A stretch of DNA of 6,733 nucleotides from an uncultured Novosphingobium sp. GTDB lineage: Bacteria > Pseudomonadota > Alphaproteobacteria > Sphingomonadales > Sphingomonadaceae. Shown one piece after another: positions 1 to 5,442 of the stretch. Below the pieces are notes generated by a model. That model worked only from the letters and a program-made list of their open reading frames with translations. It was not told where the DNA came from and searched no databases. Every line of letters begins with the position of its first letter. Within the stretch, counting starts at the first letter, position 1. Position numbers and translations under genes: made by a program. The stretch lies in the NCBI GenBank assembly GCA_937897535.1, contig CALCQB010000079.1:1-6733 (forward strand). The letters run 5' to 3'.

Positions 1-213
1 TTCCTCGATTCGATCCCGGCGCTGCGCAACCGCGAATGCATCATCTGCGGCGAGGGCGTCTCGATTCCGATCCGCGTCGCGTTCGACGAGCTGGAAGAGA
101 TGAAACGCCCGGCCTCGGCCGATCCCAGCTTCTCCGAACTGTGGAATGCTTCGGGCGGCGAGGAAGAAATGGTCCAGCGCACCGTCCAGCGCTGGCGCGC
201 GCAGGGTAGGTAA
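1..213 (+). CDS. HerA-like (DUF87-type) ATP-binding protein, C-terminal fragment
   Basis: This is the 3' end of a gene entering from the left: 70 codons in frame 1, ending in TAA at 211-213. The visible tail contains LRNRECIICGEGVSIPIRV, then an FDELEEMKRPAS segment and DPSFSELWN. I recognise this pattern from the C-terminus of bacterial HerA-like P-loop ATPases (DUF87 family), whose relatives are hexameric DNA translocases or helicases thought to act in DNA repair. The Walker A and B motifs would lie upstream of the window, so catalytic competence cannot be judged. The last residues (EEEMVQRTVQRWRAQGR) look like an ordinary variable tail. The gene converges on the MATE gene, and the two stop codons are directly adjacent (213/214), so no separate terminator fits between them. 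The family call rests on the tail alone; the exact subfamily and partner are unknown. Confidence 0.72.
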   Translation, partial: FLDSIPALRNRECIICGEGVSIPIRVAFDELEEMKRPASADPSFSELWNASGGEEEMVQRTVQRWRAQGR

Positions 214-1650
214 TCACGCAACCAGCGCATTGCCCACGCTGCCCGCCGCGATCCGCGCCTGCATCAGCTTGCGCCATGGGGCGTAGTAGTACACCGCCAG
301 GGTCAGCAGCATCGACAGCACCGAGCTGAGCAGGAACGAATACCACAGCGCATCGGCCCCGATCAGCGGGTAGAGCAGGTAATAGGCCCCGAGCCGGACC
401 CCGTACATCGACAAGAACAGCACCAGCAGTTGGGCATAGATCACCCCGTATGAGCGCAGCGTGCCGAACAGCACGATCGTGATCCCGAACGGCAGGTAGG
501 TCCAGATCGCGATGTCCTGGATGTGCAACGCCGCTGGCACCGACGGGCTGCCGGCCCCCAGGAACAGTTCGAGCACCGGCCGGTCGAACGGCACCAGCGC
601 GGCGATCAGCACCCCGGTCATCGCCAGGTTGGCAACCGATCCGGCGCGGCTGATCGCATCGACCCGGTCCTCGCGCGCCGCCCCGATATGCTGCGCGACC
701 ATCGCGCTGACCGCGCCGCCGATCGCCATCGCCGGCATCCCGATATAGTTCCAGACCTGCAGCAGCGCGCCATAGGCGGCGGCGGTAATCAGCCCCTCGC
801 GGTTGACCAGCCCGATCATGATCACCCCCGCGCCCGAGATGATCAGCATCTGCGCGCCCATCGGCAGACCCTTGGCCAGCAGGAACCGGGTCTCGTCCCC
901 GCGCGGGCGCAGCCAGGCTAGTTCGGCCCCGCGCAGCCGCAGCGGCAGGTCCTTGGCGTAGATATAGACGATCATCGCGGTGAACCCGATCGCGGTGGCA
1001 ATCACCGTCGCCCAGGCCGATCCCGCGATCCCCAGCGCCGGGAACGGCCCCCAGCCGAGGATCAGCAGCGGGTTGAGCGCGACATCGAGCACCGTCGCCA
1101 GGATCATGAACCGCAGCGGCGTGCCCGCGTCCCCAGCCCCGCGCAGCCCCATCGCGATCATTGTGGTCAGCGTGGCGATCGGGTTGGCGATGAACACCAC
1201 CTGGAGATAGGCCAGCGCCTGCCCGCGCGCCGCGCCCGGCGTTGCCAGCCAGTCGAGCAGGACATGCGCGTAGAGTATTCCGCCGAGCGTGGTGACCAGC
1301 GCGATCCCCCCGGTCAGCCCGAGCGCGGTGCCGAGCACGCGCCGCGCGGCGATCACGTCGTGCGCGCCCCAGGCCTGTCCGATCTTCACGGTCGCGGCCA
1401 TGCCGAAGCCGAACACCAGCGCGAACAGCAGGAACATGATGATGTTGGCATTGGCGGTTGCCGCGAGCGCCTGATCGCCGAGCAATTGTCCGACCCAGAT
1501 CGCGTTGATCGAGCCGTTGAGGCTCTGCATGACATTGCCGACCAGTTGCGGCAGCGCGAAGACCAGCAGGGTGCGGGTCAGCGGACCCTGGGTCAGGTCG
1601 CCGCGCAGCGGGCCGGGGATAGGGCGGGGAAGGGAAATGTCGTCACTCAT
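214..1650 (-). CDS. MATE-family efflux transporter
   Basis: A complete gene of 478 residues, normal for the MATE (multi-antimicrobial extrusion) family of inner-membrane antiporters. These expel cationic drugs or metabolites in exchange for Na+ or H+. The protein is hydrophobic throughout with about twelve predicted membrane segments in two six-helix halves. Family features include QLVGNVMQSLNGSINAIWVGQ (first helix, residues 35-55), GLRGAGDAGTPLR (168-180) and LDVALNPLLILGWGP with PALGIAGSAWATV (188-216). The second half opens with the GLPMGAQMLIISGAG segment. The ATG at 1648-1650 overlaps the queE TGA at 1647-1649 (ATGA), which strongly suggests translational coupling and supports this start; upstream only a weak GCGGA-type ribosome site is visible. 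The stop (214-216) abuts the stop of the convergent HerA-like gene. Substrate cannot be read from the sequence. A MATE-like polysaccharide flippase is less likely given the residues above. Confidence 0.93.
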   Translation of the reverse strand: MSDDISLPRPIPGPLRGDLTQGPLTRTLLVFALPQLVGNVMQSLNGSINAIWVGQLLGDQALAATANANIIMFLLFALVFGFGMAATVKIGQAWGAHDVIAARRVLGTALGLTGGIALVTTLGGILYAHVLLDWLATPGAARGQALAYLQVVFIANPIATLTTMIAMGLRGAGDAGTPLRFMILATVLDVALNPLLILGWGPFPALGIAGSAWATVIATAIGFTAMIVYIYAKDLPLRLRGAELAWLRPRGDETRFLLAKGLPMGAQMLIISGAGVIMIGLVNREGLITAAAYGALLQVWNYIGMPAMAIGGAVSAMVAQHIGAAREDRVDAISRAGSVANLAMTGVLIAALVPFDRPVLELFLGAGSPSVPAALHIQDIAIWTYLPFGITIVLFGTLRSYGVIYAQLLVLFLSMYGVRLGAYYLLYPLIGADALWYSFLLSSVLSMLLTLAVYYYAPWRKLMQARIAAGSVGNALVA

Positions 1651-2378
1651 GTTCCGCGACTATCCCCATAGAGATGAATGTGCAGCCTGTCCGAAAGGCG
1701 TAGTCCGTTTGCAAGCGCCAAGGGGGCGAGCCAGCGTTCGCGCTCCCGCAGCACGGCGCTGTCGATCCCTTCGGGCATCAGGTAGATGCGTTCCGGGGGC
1801 ATGCCATATTGGCGGGCCAGGGCCAGCACCTCGTCGACCTGTTCGGGGGCCGAAATCACGAACTTAAAGTAGGCTTTAGGTTCGCTCGCCCAGGCCGAAA
1901 GACGCTCTGGAATCAGCGCCATCGCCGGATCATTTCCCGAATGCTCGAGCTTGGGGCTGACGGTGTACTGGGCGACCAGCGGACCCAGCGCGGGATGCGG
2001 CGCGACCGTGCCGTTGGTCTCGATCTCGACGCTGACGCCCTCCAGCAAGGCCACCATCCGCGCCAGCGCCGCGCCTTGCAGCAGCGGCTCGCCGCCGGTG
2101 ATCACCAGTCGGTCCTGCCCCAGCGCCATGATCCGCCGCGCGACCTCAGCCTCGTCCAGCACCAGCTGGTTGGCCTGGCGCTCGAAGCTCAGGCCATCGC
2201 GGTGCGGGCGATTGTCGCCCTCGAACCGCCAGGTGTAGGCAGTATCGCACCAGGTGCAGGCGAGGTTGCAGCGCGATAGGCGCACGAAGGCAACCGGCCG
2301 TCCCATGCTCGGCCCTTCGCCCTGCAACGAGGCAAAGATTTCCGGCTCGCCGGGCGTGGTGACGGCAAGGGTCAGCAT
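1647..2378 (-). CDS. queE: 7-carboxy-7-deazaguanine synthase (radical SAM, queuosine pathway)
   Basis: A 243-residue protein of usual QueE size. QueE is a cytosolic radical-SAM enzyme that converts 6-carboxy-5,6,7,8-tetrahydropterin to 7-carboxy-7-deazaguanine, the ring-contraction step toward preQ0 and queuosine in tRNA. Visible motifs are FASLQGEGPSMG (residues 15-26, substrate side), the cluster motif CNLACTWCDTAY with Cys37, Cys41 and Cys44 (CX3CX2C, binding [4Fe-4S]), ITGGEPLLQ (93-101, SAM binding), EIETNGT (118-124), SPK (141-143), and a C-terminal HIHLYGDSRGT. Nothing essential appears missing. The ATG at 2376-2378 gives the standard N-terminus, about ten residues before the conserved IFASLQGEG; only a poor Shine-Dalgarno sequence (TTAGG-like) precedes it. 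The gene lies 192 bp after valS on the same strand and overlaps the MATE gene by four bases. No other queuosine gene (queC, queD, queF, folE) lies in the window. Confidence 0.95.
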   Translation of the reverse strand: MLTLAVTTPGEPEIFASLQGEGPSMGRPVAFVRLSRCNLACTWCDTAYTWRFEGDNRPHRDGLSFERQANQLVLDEAEVARRIMALGQDRLVITGGEPLLQGAALARMVALLEGVSVEIETNGTVAPHPALGPLVAQYTVSPKLEHSGNDPAMALIPERLSAWASEPKAYFKFVISAPEQVDEVLALARQYGMPPERIYLMPEGIDSAVLRERERWLAPLALANGLRLSDRLHIHLYGDSRGT

Positions 2379-2570
2379 GGCCTAAGCGGCCCGGCTGGGT
2401 GACAAAGGCGACACCGTGTCACCCAGCTGTCACCAGGCGCAGTCCCTTGAAAAGACTGCGGGATCAATCGCCTGGGCGACAGGTTACGCGAATTCAGCAC
2501 GGCGAATTTCCAGCGGCAGAAACGAACCCGGGATTGTGCCCGGCGCAGCAAGTGTAGGAAAGCGCTTTCC
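2379..2570. other. valS-queE intergenic region
   Basis: This 192-bp gap separates the valS stop from the queE start and is the longest non-coding stretch in the window. Besides the queE leader stems it holds a 5-bp inverted repeat CCGGG/CCCGG with a 6-nt loop (2528-2532 and 2539-2543), a pair of AATTC/GAATT half-sites around 2490-2509, and the palindrome next to the valS stop. No open frame here looks like a gene: the short minus-strand frames are out-of-register continuations of valS, rich in Arg and Ser with no recognisable motif. No convincing -35/-10 pair for queE was found, so read-through from valS remains possible. Confidence 0.6.
2394..2475 (-). promoter_or_regulatory. Structured leader of queE with competing inverted repeats
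   Basis: Upstream of queE the transcript can fold into two stems. The start-proximal stem pairs GCTGGGTGACA (minus-strand bases 2427-2417) perfectly with TGTCACCCAGC (2404-2394) over 11 bp around a 12-nt loop, ending 15 nt before the ATG. The second stem is 7 bp (2438-2444 with 2454-2460, 9-nt loop), extended by CCAGG/CCTGG (2471-2475 with 2433-2437) across a 10-nt bulge. A near-copy of the 5' arm, CTGGTGACA (2436-2428), lies beside it and could pair with the same 3' arm, giving alternative folds. No U-tract follows either stem, so a classical intrinsic terminator is not supported. It may be a leader control element or the 3' end of the valS message. The pairing is visible in the bases; the function is inference. 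Confidence 0.4.
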
Positions 2571-2571
2571 T
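2556..2571. repeat. 16-bp perfect palindrome at the valS stop codon
   Basis: The bases AGGAAAGCGCTTTCCT read identically on both strands and overlap the last base of the valS TGA on the complementary strand. The centre (GC/GC flanked by AAA/TTT) resembles the operators of LacI/CcpA-type repressors. The position behind an essential gene and about 180 bp from queE is unusual for such an operator. As RNA the palindrome has almost no loop and no U-run follows, so it is a poor terminator. The symmetry is certain; the role is unknown. Confidence 0.5.
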
Positions 2572-5354
2572 CACCCCAACCGCGCCAGCGCTGCCGCGAG
2601 CCGGGTCGCTTCGGCGGCGTGCAGGGCATGATCGGCGCGGGCCTTTTCGACCGCTTCGGGCTTGGCCTTCTCGACGAACGCGGCGTTGCTGAGGCGGCCT
2701 TCGAGCGACCTGGCTTCCTTGGTCGACACTTCGAGCGCCTTGGCCAGGCGGGCCTTTTCGGCGGCGATGTCGATCACGCCTTCGAGCGGGACGATCAAGT
2801 TTGCATCGCCTGCGCCGATCTGCATCGCCGCGCCAGCGGGTGCCGGTTCGAAGCGGATCCCGTTCAGCCGCGCCAGTCGCTCGATCGCCCCGGGATTGCG
2901 CTCGACAATCCCGCGCGTTGCGGCGCTCGGCTCGGGCAGGAAAGCGTCGAGCTTGGCCCCCGGCGCGATGCCGAGTTCGTTCTTGGCGGTGCGCAGATTG
3001 CCGATCAGGGCGATCAGCCAATCAACCTCGGCCTTGGCTGCCGCATCCACGCCAACCCCCGGCTCGGGCCACTGCGCGGTAATCAGCGGATAGTCCGCGC
3101 GGGTCCCCAGCTTGGACCACAGTTCCTCGGTCACGAACGGCATGAACGGGTGGAGCATGACCAGGATCTGGTCGAGCACCCAGCCGGCCACGGCCTTGGT
3201 TTCCTCGTCGAACGAACCCTTGATCAGTTCGATGTACCAATCGCAGAACTGGTCCCAGACGAAGTGGTAGATCGCATTGGCCGCCGCATCGAAGCGCAGG
3301 TCGGCCATGGCCTTGTCAAGCTCGGCCAGCGTTTCGACGACTTCGCCGATGATCCACTTGTTGACCGCGCTGGTCGCAGTGGGGGCGGCGAGCGAGGTGC
3401 TCGCGCCGATCCCGTTGCTCTGGCAGAACCGCGCCGCGTTCCACAGCTTGGTCGCGAAGTTGCGGTAGCCTTCGACCCGGCGCTCATCCATCTTGATGTC
3501 GCGGCCCTGGCTTTCCATCGCCGCCATGAAGAACCGCAGCGCGTCGGCCCCGAACTGGTCGATCAGACCGAGTGGATCGACCACGTTGCCCTTGCTCTTG
3601 GACATCTTCTGCCCGTCCGGCGCGCGGACCAGCCCGTGCAGGTACAGCCGCGGCCAGGGGTTCTGGCCGGTCATCGCCTGCCCCATCATCATCATCCGCG
3701 CATCCCAGAAGAACAGGATATCGAAGCCGGAAATGAGCAGGTCATTGGGGTAGTGGCGGGCCAATAAGCCCCTCCCCGTGGGGGAGGGGTTGGGGTGGGG
3801 GCTCGACGCGGGCGGGGTACCCCCATCCCAACCCTTCCCCGCCGGGGAAGGGCTCTCATCCGGCCAGCCCAGGGTGGCGAAGGGCCACAGCGCGCTGGAG
3901 AACCAGGTGTCGAGGACGTCGGGATCGCGTTCAAGCTTGCGGTTGCCGGCCAGGGCCTGCGCCGCTTCCTCGGTCTCGGCGACGAAGATCTGGCCATCGT
4001 CGGCATACCACGCCGGGATCCGATGCCCCCACCACAGCTGCCGCGAAACGCACCACGGCTGGATATTCTCCATCCAGTTGAAGAAGGTCTTCTCCCAGCT
4101 CTTGGGCACGATCTCGACCGCGCCCGAGCGCACCGCTTCCAAGGGCGCCTTGGCCAGTTCCTCGGCGTTGACGTACCACTGGTCGGTCAGCCAAGGTTCG
4201 ATCACCACCCCGCCGCGGTCGCCGAACGGCGTCGGAATCGTGCGGGGTTCGGCGTCCGCCACAACCTCCTCACCGTCCTTGTCCCTGGTCACATGCGGGA
4301 TCAGCATCCCCGCCGCCTTCATGTCGGCCACCACCATGTCGCGGACCACGAAGCGGTCGAGCCCGAGGTACTTGTCGGGCACCAGCCCGTCGGCGGTCTG
4401 GATCACCCGGGCCTCGGCATCGAACATGTTGAGCATGTCGGCGGGCTTGATCCCGGCGCGCTTGCCGACTTCGAAATCGTTGAAATCATGGCCCGGGGTG
4501 GTCTTGACCGCGCCCGACCCCAGTTCCGGGTCGGCGTGCTCGTCGGCGACAATCCGGAACCGCCGCCCGGTCAGCGGCTGGACGATCTCCTTGCCGATCA
4601 CCGACCGGTAGCGCGGATCGTCGGCGCTTACCGCCACCGCCATGTCGGCCAGCATCGTTTCGGGCCGGGTGGTCGCGACCTCGATGAAGTCCTGCCCGTT
4701 ATCGAGCGTGATCCCGTCGGCCAGCGGATAGCGAAAGTGCCAGAAGAAGCCCTTGATGTCCTGCGTTTCGACCTCAAGGTCGCTGATCGCGGTCTTGAGC
4801 TTGGGGTCCCAGTTGACCAGCCGCTTGTCGCGGTAGATCAGCCCGCGATTGAACAGGTCGACGAACACCTTGACCACGGCCTTGGTGAAGTGCGGGTCCA
4901 TCGTGAACTGCTCGCGGCTCCAGTCCATCGAACAGCCGAGCCGCCGGAGCTGCTGGGTGATGGTTCCGCCACTTTCGGCCTTCCATTCCCAGACCTTGGC
5001 GACGAAATCCTCGCGGGTGTAGTTGGTGCGCTTGTCCTGCTGGGCTTCCAGCTGCCGTTCGACCACCATCTGGGTCGCGATCCCGGCGTGGTCGGTGCCG
5101 ACCACCCACAGCGCATCCTTGCCGCGCAGCCGCTCGTAGCGGATCACCACGTCCTGCAGGGTATTGTCGAGCGCGTGGCCGATATGCAGGCTGCCGGTGA
5201 CGTTGGGCGGCGGATTGACGATGGTATAGGGCTGCGCATCGGGGCGTTCCGGGCGAAACAGGCCGTTCGCTTCCCAATGGGCATACCACTTCGCCTCGAT
5301 CGCAGCGGGGTCAAAGGTCTTGGGAAGTTCGGAGTCTGGCGTAGGATCAGTCAT
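2571..5354 (-). CDS. valS: Valyl-tRNA synthetase (class Ia) with an in-frame repeat insertion
   Basis: A 927-residue cytosolic enzyme that charges tRNA-Val with valine and hydrolyses mischarged threonine. The HIGH motif lies in PPNVTGSLHIGH (residues 48-60). The CP1 editing domain carries TTRPETMLAD (228-237) and GSGAVKTTPGHDFNDFEVG (279-297). CVSRQLWWGHRIPAWY is at 435-450, DTWFSSALWPF at 482-492 and KMSKS at 583-587. The anticodon-binding helical domain follows from about 620. The last ~70 residues form the ValRS C-terminal coiled coil, rich in Ala, Lys and Glu. The ATG at 5352-5354 gives MTDPTPDSELPKTFDPAAIE, the normal family N-terminus, with AAAGG nine bases before it. The same frame stays open 290 codons further upstream, but that part is antisense to mlaE and has no ValRS similarity. 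Residues ~501-530 are an extra Pro/Gly/Ser segment encoded by a palindromic element. The gene is divergent from mlaE and upstream of queE. Confidence 0.97.
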   Translation of the reverse strand: MTDPTPDSELPKTFDPAAIEAKWYAHWEANGLFRPERPDAQPYTIVNPPPNVTGSLHIGHALDNTLQDVVIRYERLRGKDALWVVGTDHAGIATQMVVERQLEAQQDKRTNYTREDFVAKVWEWKAESGGTITQQLRRLGCSMDWSREQFTMDPHFTKAVVKVFVDLFNRGLIYRDKRLVNWDPKLKTAISDLEVETQDIKGFFWHFRYPLADGITLDNGQDFIEVATTRPETMLADMAVAVSADDPRYRSVIGKEIVQPLTGRRFRIVADEHADPELGSGAVKTTPGHDFNDFEVGKRAGIKPADMLNMFDAEARVIQTADGLVPDKYLGLDRFVVRDMVVADMKAAGMLIPHVTRDKDGEEVVADAEPRTIPTPFGDRGGVVIEPWLTDQWYVNAEELAKAPLEAVRSGAVEIVPKSWEKTFFNWMENIQPWCVSRQLWWGHRIPAWYADDGQIFVAETEEAAQALAGNRKLERDPDVLDTWFSSALWPFATLGWPDESPSPAGKGWDGGTPPASSPHPNPSPTGRGLLARHYPNDLLISGFDILFFWDARMMMMGQAMTGQNPWPRLYLHGLVRAPDGQKMSKSKGNVVDPLGLIDQFGADALRFFMAAMESQGRDIKMDERRVEGYRNFATKLWNAARFCQSNGIGASTSLAAPTATSAVNKWIIGEVVETLAELDKAMADLRFDAAANAIYHFVWDQFCDWYIELIKGSFDEETKAVAGWVLDQILVMLHPFMPFVTEELWSKLGTRADYPLITAQWPEPGVGVDAAAKAEVDWLIALIGNLRTAKNELGIAPGAKLDAFLPEPSAATRGIVERNPGAIERLARLNGIRFEPAPAGAAMQIGAGDANLIVPLEGVIDIAAEKARLAKALEVSTKEARSLEGRLSNAAFVEKAKPEAVEKARADHALHAAEATRLAAALARLG
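3767..3854. repeat. Double-hairpin palindromic element inserted in frame in valS
   Basis: Two perfect small hairpins, each with 9-bp stems and a 3-nt loop, stand in inverted orientation. One is CCCCTCCCC/GGGGAGGGG (3769-3777 and 3781-3789); the other is CCCTTCCCC/GGGGAAGGG (3832-3840 and 3844-3852). They are halves of a larger inverted repeat with 35-base arms (3767-3801 and 3820-3854), matching at 30 positions by eye, around an 18-bp spacer. Read on the valS strand it encodes SPSPAGKGWDGG, TPPASS and PHPNPSPTGRG (residues 501-529), with no stop and no frameshift. Other ValRS proteins go from LGWP almost directly to a short linker and the YPNDLLISGFD-type strand, so this is extra. G/C-rich elements encoding 'PNPSP..GRG' are common in intergenic DNA of sphingomonads; membership of such a family is from memory and unchecked here. 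No transposase is present, so movement would need a factor encoded elsewhere. Confidence 0.85.
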
Positions 5355-5442
5355 GGCCCGCGGCCTTTGCCAGCGACGGCGCGGGGGTGCAAGGCTTGCG
5401 CCGCCTTGCCGTGGCCGCAATTTTCCCGCAGACAGCGGGCCG
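5355..5442. promoter_or_regulatory. Divergent valS / mlaE control region
   Basis: These 88 bp must contain the leaders, and probably the promoters, of both divergent genes, unless a promoter lies inside the opposite gene. A weak plus-strand sigma70-like pair is visible: TTGCGC (5396-5401), a 17-bp spacer, then AATTTT (5419-5424), but each box matches consensus at only three positions. A small GCAAG/CTTGC inverted repeat (5389-5399) lies mid-region. CCCGC/GCGGG (5425-5429 and 5435-5439) forms a 5-bp stem ending three bases before the mlaE ATG, where a ribosome site would be expected. No strong Shine-Dalgarno sequence precedes mlaE. Confidence 0.4.

Noticed and set aside
2394..2475. preQ1 riboswitch upstream of queE
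   Set aside because: The stems do not show the C-rich loop and A-rich tail of the class I aptamer, and I could not match them to classes II or III. Only an undefined structured leader is claimed.
2372..2629. Small minus-strand open frame of 85 codons spanning the valS-queE gap
   Set aside because: It starts inside valS out of frame and ends inside queE. Its product is basic and low in motif content, and it is better explained by chance openness in GC-rich DNA.
3767..3854. Rho-independent terminator or CRISPR-like repeat in valS
   Set aside because: There is no U-run, the hairpins are translated in frame, and there are only two inverted copies with no regular spacers.
5320..5442. Earlier ATG starts for mlaE at 5320 and 5353
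   Set aside because: They overlap the start of valS and add an Arg-rich segment unlike STAS-MlaE proteins. The start at 5443 gives the expected N-terminus.
5355..5442. T-box leader for valS
   Set aside because: The gap is only 88 bp, no T-box sequence is seen, and T-boxes are mainly a feature of Firmicutes and Actinobacteria.
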